The notes beneath the pieces are model-generated. The model was given only the letters and a program-made list of their open reading frames with translations. It did not search any database and was not told the origin of the DNA. Source: Legionella brunensis (GTDB lineage: Bacteria > Pseudomonadota > Gammaproteobacteria > Legionellales > Legionellaceae). Taken from it: a stretch of DNA of 64,000 nucleotides. Positions 29,228-36,523 of this stretch are shown in pieces. The stretch covers positions 179,063 through 243,062 of the forward strand of contig NZ_LNXV01000029.1 of NCBI RefSeq assembly GCF_001467025.1. Direction: 5' to 3'. The translations under genes were made by a program, and so were the position numbers. The stretch's first letter is position 1. Each line of letters starts with the position of its first letter.

Positions 29228-30232
29228 ATGTTAAAGACACATCGAAACTATTTATTTACGATTGGAGCACTTCTAAGTGTAGCTCTTAGCATAGCGTTTT
29301 TTCTTTTTTCAAAAGGTGCTAATCATATTGCTGATACTCGACAAAGATATACTTATGAGTTTTTAAAAATCAAACAAAATATTCTTCAATTTAAAAATGG
29401 CACTCGAAGAGTTATCGTACTATCTGGATCAAATGCATTTTATGGTTTCAGAGCAAATTTATTTGAAAAAATCACTGGCATTCCGACAATCAACATGGCT
29501 GTTCAAGGAAGCCTAGGCGTCAACTACATGCTTTACTATGTGAAGCCTTTTTTACATCGTGGTGACATTTTGATCCTTCCAATTGAGTACCACGTGCTAT
29601 TTTCAAAGTCAGTTAATAATTTTGTTGTTACCAGTGTTTCATATGGGTTCGGACTTGACTATTTTAAGAGTTTAAAATTGCCTGATAAAATTGAATATAT
29701 GCGAGTATTCAATAAAGAACATTTCATCGACTCACTTATGAGAGGATTAGGCTATAGAAACTCATATAAAGATTTACCATTATTAGCTGAATGCATTAAT
29801 GAAAACGGGGATATGTGTTGCAATAAGTCTAATGAGAGAATTAAAAAAGGCTTACATAAGCTACTAACTCCTTATAGAGAAAAAACGCAGAGGTTTATAA
29901 AAACATCGGGGCCATTACCTCATTACATAGCTTTAGATATATTAGTTGATTTTTTTGGCTGGGCAAAAAAGAACGGTGTAATAGTAATTGGTACATACCC
30001 AAATACAGTGGACATAGCAACAGATAGAAAAATTATGGAATATGTTAGAAACTGGTATATTCAACATAACCAAATTTTTATAGGTGAGGAATCAGAATCT
30101 ATTTTTCCAGAAAGTATGATGTACGACACAATTTATCATTTAAATAATAAAGGAGCCAAGTTACGCACCACGTTATTTGCTAAACGGTTTTGTGCTGAAA
30201 CTAATTATTGTGAACACCCCAGAAGATCTTAA
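29228..30232 (+). CDS. SGNH-like partner of the MBOAT acyltransferase (AlgJ/DltD-like)
   Basis: A 334-residue protein with one N-terminal membrane anchor (YLFTIGALLSVALSIAFFLF) and a periplasmic domain. VIVLSGSNAFYGFRANLF (about residues 62-79) carries the block-I serine of SGNH/GDSL hydrolases. INMAVQGSLGVNYMLYYVKP gives the following Gly region, and MYDTIYHLNNKGAKLRT near residue 307 carries the Asp and His of the C-terminal block. Such proteins receive the acyl group from the MBOAT protein and place it on the glycan. A TTG at 29222 overlaps the MBOAT stop, but ATG 29228 is the likelier start; no clear ribosome site, so translation is probably coupled. Confidence 0.8.
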   Translation: MLKTHRNYLFTIGALLSVALSIAFFLFSKGANHIADTRQRYTYEFLKIKQNILQFKNGTRRVIVLSGSNAFYGFRANLFEKITGIPTINMAVQGSLGVNYMLYYVKPFLHRGDILILPIEYHVLFSKSVNNFVVTSVSYGFGLDYFKSLKLPDKIEYMRVFNKEHFIDSLMRGLGYRNSYKDLPLLAECINENGDMCCNKSNERIKKGLHKLLTPYREKTQRFIKTSGPLPHYIALDILVDFFGWAKKNGVIVIGTYPNTVDIATDRKIMEYVRNWYIQHNQIFIGEESESIFPESMMYDTIYHLNNKGAKLRTTLFAKRFCAETNYCEHPRRS

Positions 30233-30515
30233 TATTTATGCTCTTCCATTTAAGGAAACACTTCTAAATGAACGCGTATATGTAATGCGCTATTGAGATT
30301 ATAAAGACACTTTAGTAATAGGTCACCCCTAATAAACTTCAAAGACGTTTTTAGGGGGAACTCATCACCCAAAGCCACCGCCAAAAGATCAAATAAGATT
30401 AAGAAATATCTTATCAATTTCTGTGTTAAAAAACATAAAATAGCCCATTAATCTTACCGCGGAAAAACGGACACTAATTTGTTAGTATTTATGAACGAAC
30501 AAAGAGGTGTAAGTA

Positions 30516-30826
30516 ATGGAAAGGCAAGTACGCAAGTACAGTAAAGAATACAAACAAGAGGCGGTAAGTCTTGCATTAAGTTATGGTAATGTGAATCAGG
30601 CAGCGAAAGAGTTAGGAGTTCCCGGGCCGACGCTGCATGAATGGGTAAGCAAGACAAAGTATGCAGGAAACAGTTTATTGAGCACGATAACAGAGTTATC
30701 ACTCAGGCAGATATAAGCAAGGTTCTTGAAGAGAATAAAGAATTAAAGAAGCGTTTATTGCGTCTTGAACAGGAGAAAGAGATCCTAAAAAAGGCTGCCA
30801 CGTACTTCGCCAAGGAGTTAGGATGA
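30516..30826 (+). pseudogene. IS3-type orfA, frameshifted
   Basis: It begins at ATG 30516 after AGAGGTG: MERQVRKYSKEYKQEAVSLA with a helix-turn-helix (NVNQAAKELGVPGPTLHEWV). The frame breaks near 30665-30675 and resumes one frame over as FIEHDNRVITQADISK, then the leucine-zipper part LEENKELKKRLLRLEQEKEI ending KKAATYFAKELG at a TGA (30824-30826). A single small indel explains the break. The upstream frame otherwise ends at 30716. Confidence 0.88.
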
Positions 30827-31656
30827 AGTACGTATTCATTACAGTTTTCAATTACATTGATGTGCCAACTATTTAAAGTGAGTCGCAGCGGTTTTTACTC
30901 CTATTGCACAAGACCATTGAGTAGTCAGCAACGAGCCAATGAAGCATTGGATAAAAAGATTGCTACCATTTTCAACCATCATAAAAAGCGCTATGGTGCG
31001 CCCCGAATAACCCGAGTTTTAAAAAGTCATAATGAGCAATGTAGTCATACCCATGTTGCCAGGTGGATGAAACAAATGGGTTTGGTGGCTGTTGCAAAAA
31101 AGAAGTTTAAAGTTACTACGGATTCAGCACATCACTTACCTGTTTATAGTAATGTGCGCAATCGTGATTTCTCCACAACATCCATCAATCAAAAATGGGC
31201 CTGTGATATTACCTATATTCGCACTCAGGAAGGCTGGCTTTATCTTGCAGTAGTCATTATTCGCGCGCAGTGATTGGTTGGTCAATGAGTAAGCGCATGA
31301 AGAAATCATTGGTCTGTGATGCATTAATGATGGCATCATTTACACGAAAGTTCCCCAAGAATGTCCTAGTGCACTCTGATAGAGGAAGTCAGTATTGCTC
31401 CAAAAAATACCAAACCATTCTCAAAGACTATCGTTTAATTGGCAGCATGAGTCGAAAAGGTAACTGTTGGGACAACGCTATAGCTGAAAGCTTTTTTCAC
31501 ACACTAAAAGTTGAGTTAGTTCATCAATGTATCTATACAACTCGTGAACAGGCAAGGCTTAGCCTATTTCAGTACCTAGAAGTTTATTATAATAAAAATA
31601 GAATGCATTCTGCTATTGACTACTGCACACCATTTGAGTTCGAATTGGTGGCGTAG
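30823..31656 (+). pseudogene. IS3-type orfB (DDE transposase), frameshifted
   Basis: ATG 30823 overlaps the orfA stop (ATGA). The product starts MKYVFITVFNYI, shifts frame near 30857 into MCQLFKVSRSGFYSYCTRPL, and continues through RYGAPRITRVL and WACDITYI (first catalytic Asp). It then shifts again near 31255, where about seven bases are missing from a usual V-V-I-D-L-Y-S-R stretch (here VVI, then ARAV). The last part has VLVHSDRGSQYCSKKYQ (second Asp) and GNCWDNAIAESFFHTLKVEL (catalytic Glu). All three catalytic residues remain but in different frames, so it is inactive unless restored. Confidence 0.9.
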
Positions 31657-31830
31657 TTTTCAGAGAGAGGTGTCCGTTTTTCCCCAGTAAGATTAGATTT
31701 TGTTGGATCATTTCTCCGGGCAAAAATCTATGGTCTTTGCTAACCCCCAGTGACCTATTACATGGCTAATTGTTACTGGTCGCGTGCACATTTAAAGCAT
31801 ATATAATTACATGAATATGCTTTAATGGAA

Positions 31831-32817
31831 TTAATTTCGATTCTGAACACTCAATAATGACTTAAAATTACGCAAAATGACAATTGAACATCCAAGTACA
31901 AATCCACCCAATATTGAAAAGACTAATAGAACGTATTTATGGCGATTAATAGGACCAGATATGGAAATATTATGATCGATTAGTGCAAGTTTTATATCCT
32001 TAAAGTCTGGTTTAAACACCATAATGTCATTATGTTGTTGTTCTAAATCACGTAATTTTGGAAAATATGGAACATCAGATTTACGCTCTTCGAGGCTTTT
32101 TATTTCTGCAGTTAACCTTTTTACTCCTCTTGAATAAGAAGGGTTGGGTATACTGGCATCTAAACCAGAGAGTGGTGAAGGCTCCTCTATTTTTAATTTT
32201 TGTGCAAGTACCAATGCTTCTTTGAGTCTTACTAGCTGATCTTCACGCATTGTTTGAGCGCTTTTGAGAGCCAATGTCACCCTCTGTTGATAGTGTCTAT
32301 TAACGACATTTATTTCATGTTCAAGAGAACTTTTTATCTTCTCCCTAGCTTGCTCAAGAATCATATTATAAAATAGTAGTGTGTTTTGCTCAGCATCTGC
32401 GCGACTATGAGCAGTAATAGTCAAAGAGTAGCGACCAGCAGACTCCAGCATTGTTGTTATTGAAACAGGAGCTTTAGTAGGATTTACTTCTCTTTGTTTT
32501 TTTATAAATGCTTGCTTGGCCGAATCAGATAAAAGAACACCTCGAAAGATATTAAAACAATCAGCAGGAGTTATAGGCTTTAGATTTAACAACCTCTCAC
32601 GACCCAGATTTAATTCCGCAATGTCGTTATTTGTAGGAGGAATAAAAGTAAATTTTGCTTGATAAAACGGTTTTAAGATAGAAATAAATATAGAGGCAAA
32701 TAAGGTTATAAGCAGGGTTATATTACCAATAAATATTTTCTTACTCCAAAGCAGTCTGACTAGCTCTATCAAATCAATTTCAGTATGATTGGAGGCTATA
32801 TTGGGCTGATTTTTCAC
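31831..32817 (-). CDS. Wzz-type chain-length determinant (copy 1)
   Basis: A 328-residue inner-membrane protein with one N-terminal (about 30-50) and one C-terminal (about 298-318) membrane helix around a periplasmic coiled-coil-rich domain, the Wzz polysaccharide co-polymerase layout that sets O-chain length. EIDLIELVRLLWSKKIFIGN marks the cytosolic start of the family. It is clearly paralogous to the Wzz at 52507-53550: both have an N-x-G-R..-R-P/K-P-I region and the motif L-x-E-A-L-x-x-A-Q-x-x-x-I-x-E-P-S. The start is GTG 32817 after AAGGATC. It is the last gene of the long minus-strand run. Confidence 0.88.
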   Translation of the reverse strand: MKNQPNIASNHTEIDLIELVRLLWSKKIFIGNITLLITLFASIFISILKPFYQAKFTFIPPTNNDIAELNLGRERLLNLKPITPADCFNIFRGVLLSDSAKQAFIKKQREVNPTKAPVSITTMLESAGRYSLTITAHSRADAEQNTLLFYNMILEQAREKIKSSLEHEINVVNRHYQQRVTLALKSAQTMREDQLVRLKEALVLAQKLKIEEPSPLSGLDASIPNPSYSRGVKRLTAEIKSLEERKSDVPYFPKLRDLEQQHNDIMVFKPDFKDIKLALIDHNISISGPINRHKYVLLVFSILGGFVLGCSIVILRNFKSLLSVQNRN

Positions 32818-32894
32818 ACGAGATCCTTAGTGTCTTACCACTCTCTATTTCTTTGATAAATATCTTATCCGCGTTCTGCTAATGATTCCTACAA

Positions 32895-34079
32895 TTAAAT
32901 TACTTTTTCTGTCGCCCTCAGCATAACATCCCTGAGAACCTGGCAAGTTTTTTCTATTTCAGATTTTGTTAAACTTGGATGAACCAGAAACATCAAACCA
33001 GTTTCTCCTAGTCTTTGAGCTACTGGTAATCTTGTTGATGGACGCCACGCCGTATTGTCAAATGCTTTTTCCAGATAAACTTCCGAGCACGAACCATAGT
33101 AACAAGGAACATTTTGTTGATTAATAAACTCTATTATACGTGAACGATTCCAACCTGGACTTAGTTGTTGTGGATTAACAAATACATAACATTTATAAGC
33201 GGCGTGTTCAATTTCATCCGGAATTGGCGGAACCCTTAAGCCAGGCAGAGTTGCTGCAGTATTCCAAATTTTTCTTACATTCTCTAATCTTTGTTCATGC
33301 CAAAGAGGCATTTTTTTTAACTGTAATCTTCCAAGTAATGCCTGAATTTCAAGCATCCTACCATTCATTCCAAAGTTATGGTGCAACCATCTGAAGTCCG
33401 AATTTTGGGAAGCTTTGAACACAGCATCCCATGATTTTCCATGATCTTTAAAAGACCACATGGACGACCATAAATTACGATCATTCGTAGTTACCATACC
33501 GCCTTCGCCACCAGTTGTCATAATCTTATCTTGACAAAAAGACCAGGCTCCGATATGCCCTATAGAGCCAACAGAACGACCTTTATATTTTGCCCCATGT
33601 GCTTGAGCGCAATCTTCAATAACAAATAATCCATGCTCTTCAGCAAGCGCCATAATAGAATCCATATCACAAGGCCATCCAGCAAGATGAACGCAGAGTA
33701 TGGCTTTGGTCCTTGGTGTTAATACTTTACGAATCGTCTCAACGTTAATATTTTGGCTATCTTCATCTACATCTGCAAACACAGGGTTCGCTCCGGCCAG
33801 TATAATCGAGGAAACCGAAGCAATGAATGTTCTGGAAGTAACTATAACTTCATCATCTGGCCCAAGATTTAATGCTTTAAGAGCCACATCCAAAGCAACT
33901 GTGCCATTCATTAAAGCGATTGCATAGTCTACACCAACCCAAGCAGCAAACTCTTTTTCAAACTCTACACATTCAGTACCTGTCCAGTAATTGACTTTAT
34001 TTGATAGTAATACCTGTCGTAAGGCATCGGCTTCTTCTTCTGTATAACTTGGCCATGGCGAAAAAGCTGTATTTAACAC
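32895..34079 (-). CDS. DegT/DnrJ/EryC1 sugar aminotransferase (PglE-like)
   Basis: A 394-residue PLP enzyme that aminates a nucleotide 4-keto-sugar. The N-terminal half has LMNGTVALDVALKALNLGPD and VIVTSRTFIASVSSIILAGA. The PLP Lys is in AWSFCQDKIMTTGGEGGMVT (about residue 188). It overlaps by 7 bp the PglD-like acetyltransferase gene, and a PglC-like phosphoglycosyltransferase gene follows on the 5' side: the C. jejuni pglC-D-E grouping that makes UDP-diNAc-bacillosamine. The membrane dehydratase PglF is absent from the window, so substrate supply is unclear. GTG 34079 has a GAGGGA site. Confidence 0.85.
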   Translation of the reverse strand: MLNTAFSPWPSYTEEEADALRQVLLSNKVNYWTGTECVEFEKEFAAWVGVDYAIALMNGTVALDVALKALNLGPDDEVIVTSRTFIASVSSIILAGANPVFADVDEDSQNINVETIRKVLTPRTKAILCVHLAGWPCDMDSIMALAEEHGLFVIEDCAQAHGAKYKGRSVGSIGHIGAWSFCQDKIMTTGGEGGMVTTNDRNLWSSMWSFKDHGKSWDAVFKASQNSDFRWLHHNFGMNGRMLEIQALLGRLQLKKMPLWHEQRLENVRKIWNTAATLPGLRVPPIPDEIEHAAYKCYVFVNPQQLSPGWNRSRIIEFINQQNVPCYYGSCSEVYLEKAFDNTAWRPSTRLPVAQRLGETGLMFLVHPSLTKSEIEKTCQVLRDVMLRATEKVI

Positions 34080-34717
34080 ATTAAATCCCTCTGTTTAATT
34101 GACATTAACTTTGCGGGAACTCCTGTTACAGTGCAATTGTCCATGATATCTTTTACCACTACAGCGCCAGCCCCCACTACTACACCACTACCAATAATTA
34201 TTTTTTGTCGTACACAGGCTCCTATACCAACCCAACTTCCATCTCCAACGTGAACACCACCCGCAAGATTTGCTCCCGGAGAAATATGCACCCCATCACC
34301 CAATTTGCAATCATGATCAACTGAGGCGGAAGTATTGATAATACAACCAATACCACAATGCGCATCAATATTCACTACAGCATTAGCAAAAACCACAGAA
34401 CCCTCTCCAAGAAATGCGTAGGAACTTACAGAAGCAGTAGGATGTATTATACGCACTACTGGAATTTTGGCTTTTAACAACTCTCTAATCGTTTTTAAAC
34501 GAAACAAATTTGCTCCAATCCCAACAATAACACCATCATAATTGCTTCTTTCAGTGATCAAAGCGCAGCTATTACCAATAACATTCCAATGACTTACTCT
34601 TGTTAAAGCAGGCCATTCATCATCAAAAAAAATAATTTCTTCCCAACCCGAAGCCAGTGCAGCATCAGCTATAACCTTACCATGTCCACCCGCGCCCAGA
34701 ATAGCTAATCTTTTCAT
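34073..34717 (-). CDS. Left-handed beta-helix sugar acetyltransferase (PglD-like)
   Basis: A 214-residue protein of the NeuD/PglD group. The N-terminal Rossmann-like domain starts KRLAILGAGGHGKVIADAAL and binds the sugar nucleotide. The C-terminal hexapeptide repeats (for example SVVFANAVVNIDAHCGIGCI, VSIN-type turns, then GVHVGDGSWVGIGACVRQKI) bind acetyl-CoA. It would N-acetylate the 4-amino group made by the neighbouring aminotransferase. ATGA overlap with the PglC-like gene upstream and GTG overlap with the aminotransferase downstream suggest tight co-expression. Confidence 0.88.
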   Translation of the reverse strand: MKRLAILGAGGHGKVIADAALASGWEEIIFFDDEWPALTRVSHWNVIGNSCALITERSNYDGVIVGIGANLFRLKTIRELLKAKIPVVRIIHPTASVSSYAFLGEGSVVFANAVVNIDAHCGIGCIINTSASVDHDCKLGDGVHISPGANLAGGVHVGDGSWVGIGACVRQKIIIGSGVVVGAGAVVVKDIMDNCTVTGVPAKLMSIKQRDLMC

Positions 34718-35313
34718 TGTTGAGACCCTTTAAATTTTTCAGCAGTAACACTGCCTTCACTAGTAATTCCATCACGAATGAGCACTTTTTTTATTGTTAG
34801 GAACATTATCTTGATATCTAGCCACAGAGATTGATTATCTATATACCAAACATCTAATTTAAATTTGTCCTCCCATGCGAGGGCATTACGACCATTTACT
34901 TGAGCAAGTCCGGTAATACCAGGTTTCATCTCATGGCGTCTTCTCTGTTTAGCATTATAAAGAGGCAGGTATTCCATAAGTAAAGGCCTAGGACCAACTA
35001 TACTCATCTCTCCTTTTAAAACATTCCATAATTCAGGTATTTCGTCCAAACTACTAGCTCTCAAGAACTTGCCTAATGTAGTTAGGCGTTTATCATCAGC
35101 CAACCAAATCCCATTAGAATCTTTTGAGTCCAGCATTGTTCTAAATTTAACCATATAAAAGGGTTTTCCATGGAGTCCAGGGCGCTGTTGACGAAATAAA
35201 ATGGGGCTTCCCATGTGCCAGCGAATAAGTAAAGCCAGACAACAAAGAATGGGAGCCATTAAAATTAACAATAAACTTGCGGTAAAAAGATCAAAAATAC
35301 GTTTAACCAACAC
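34714..35313 (-). CDS. PglC-like initiating sugar-phosphate transferase
   Basis: Small monotopic phosphoglycosyltransferase that moves a sugar-1-phosphate from UDP onto undecaprenyl phosphate, starting an O-unit at the inner membrane. 199 residues from GTG 35313 (TTG 35310 and TTG 35325 are alternatives). One N-terminal re-entrant hydrophobic helix (LFTASLLLILMAPILCCLAL), then FRQQRPGLHGKPFYMVKFRT, SLDEIPELWNVLKGEMSIVG-PRPL and ITGLAQVNGRNAL. These are the bacterial sugar transferase (PF02397) signatures with the catalytic Asp-Glu dyad. It overlaps the upstream GT4 gene by about 10 bp. Confidence 0.9.
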   Translation of the reverse strand: MLVKRIFDLFTASLLLILMAPILCCLALLIRWHMGSPILFRQQRPGLHGKPFYMVKFRTMLDSKDSNGIWLADDKRLTTLGKFLRASSLDEIPELWNVLKGEMSIVGPRPLLMEYLPLYNAKQRRRHEMKPGITGLAQVNGRNALAWEDKFKLDVWYIDNQSLWLDIKIMFLTIKKVLIRDGITSEGSVTAEKFKGSQQ

Positions 35314-36523
35314 ATACTCCTTCAAGCCAGTCTACAAAATTATTAGCTAATACCAATCTATCAAAATCAGTTTCAGCTAAAAGTCGAGCACGCTCGCCTT
35401 TTTCACGCAATACCATTCGATTGTCTGCAGCGTATTCTAACACATCAGCAAACGCAACTGCTGTATTTGGTGGAATAACAAACCCGCAATCTTTTTGAGT
35501 AATTAAATCTGCAACCCAACCTGGATAATTATTTAATACTGGTAAACCCGATGCAATATAGTCAAAAAATTTATTTGGGGACGTACCATAATAAAATGCG
35601 GGCACATCAGCGAGTATTTGTAACCCTAAATTTGCAGTCTCCATTAAACCAGCAAGTTTTTCTTTATCCACAGGATCATGGAAAATTACATTATCTAAAT
35701 TTTCCCGAAAAACTCGTTGTTGTAAACTGGTTTTTAGCTTACCCTGCCCAATTAAAAGCAGTTTAATATCCTTTCGTCCTCGATGCTTTAATTCAACAGC
35801 AGCATCCAACACAGCGTCCAAACCATTTGCAATGCCGTGTGTGCCAGCAAAGACTGCAAAAAAATCTTTTTCTCCAATTGCCTCAGGACGCCAAGGTAAG
35901 GTAGGAGCAGAAAAAATTTGAATATCACATCCGTTAGGAATTAATTTAACCTTTCCCTGTACTATGCCTCGCTTCAATATTCCATTCACAATACCGGGGG
36001 ATAACCCGATTAGACGATGGGCGGAATGATAGGATAACCATTCCAATACAGACATAGCACTCAATATCACTGGATTTTGTATCACACCCATAGCTTTGGG
36101 CAGCTCTGGCCACAAATCACGAACCTCAAATACAAAGGGCTTGCGTCGAAACCAACGTGCAAATATACCCGGGATAGATACCGTTAGTGGCGTTGAAGTA
36201 GCAAAAATCAAATCATATTGTTCTGTAAATACTAATTTCAGACTTTTCAATGCAAATTTGATAAAGGTATGTGCTCGAACTGCGAATCGATCACTATTGG
36301 AGTAAGCTAAGTCAAATTCAATAATCTCAATACCATCTACAATTCCTCGTCTCTGACCATTTCTGAAAGAATCAATCAAACCTGTATTAGCTTCACCATA
36401 ACTTCCGCAAACAATAGTAACTTGATGTCCTCGCTCGATAAGTTGTCTAGACATCTCATAAGATCGAATTCCCGTAGTCCCTTTAGGGGTAGAAAAATGT
36501 TGATGAAAATATAGTACTTTCAT
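35303..36523 (-). CDS. Family 4 glycosyltransferase (WbuB-like)
   Basis: A 406-residue GT-B enzyme: MKVLYFHQHFSTPKGTTGIR, then FDLAYSN, TSTPLTVSIPGIFARWFRRK, FEVRDLWPELPKAMGVI, LIPNGCDIQIF, FAVFAGTHGIANGLDAVLDA and a C-terminal nucleotide site. The start and FEVRDLWP motif are typical of WbuB/PglA-like transferases that add the second sugar, often a HexNAc, to the lipid-linked first sugar. Its stop region overlaps the PglC-like gene and its ATG overlaps the heparinase-like stop (TAATG), so it belongs to the same transcript. Confidence 0.9.
   Translation of the reverse strand: MKVLYFHQHFSTPKGTTGIRSYEMSRQLIERGHQVTIVCGSYGEANTGLIDSFRNGQRRGIVDGIEIIEFDLAYSNSDRFAVRAHTFIKFALKSLKLVFTEQYDLIFATSTPLTVSIPGIFARWFRRKPFVFEVRDLWPELPKAMGVIQNPVILSAMSVLEWLSYHSAHRLIGLSPGIVNGILKRGIVQGKVKLIPNGCDIQIFSAPTLPWRPEAIGEKDFFAVFAGTHGIANGLDAVLDAAVELKHRGRKDIKLLLIGQGKLKTSLQQRVFRENLDNVIFHDPVDKEKLAGLMETANLGLQILADVPAFYYGTSPNKFFDYIASGLPVLNNYPGWVADLITQKDCGFVIPPNTAVAFADVLEYAADNRMVLREKGERARLLAETDFDRLVLANNFVDWLEGVCVG

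Larger units (their letters stand above)
30449..31695 (+). mobile_element. Decayed IS3-family insertion sequence, 1247 bp
   Basis: Terminal inverted repeats are visible: TAATCTTAC-CG-CGGAAAAACGGACAC at the left (30449-30474) and its near-perfect reverse complement at the right (31670-31695). The internal core GGAAAAACGGACAC is identical. The element carries orfA and orfB of an IS3-type transposase, both broken. The exact tip is uncertain: either the AATCTTAC octamer is part of the repeat, or it is flanking sequence that happens to be inverted. No direct target duplication was found. Confidence 0.85.
30315..31761. repeat. Inverted repeat pair flanking the IS3 element
   Basis: The 12-mer GTAATAGGTCAC at 30315-30326 recurs inverted as GTGACCTATTAC at 31750-31761, outside the IS3-type element. 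Weaker similarity continues inward (CAAAGAC, then a T-run in each arm when both are read inward). The pair looks like the ends of an older element into which the IS3 copy inserted, or an old duplicated target. Between the left arm and the IS there is also an imperfect hairpin (CCCCTAATAAAC / GTTTTTAGGGG, 30326-30357). Confidence 0.55.

Noticed and set aside
30516..30826. Programmed frameshift in IS3 orfA
   Set aside because: The usual programmed shift is between orfA and orfB near the leucine zipper end; this break lies inside orfA just after the helix-turn-helix, so it is a mutation.
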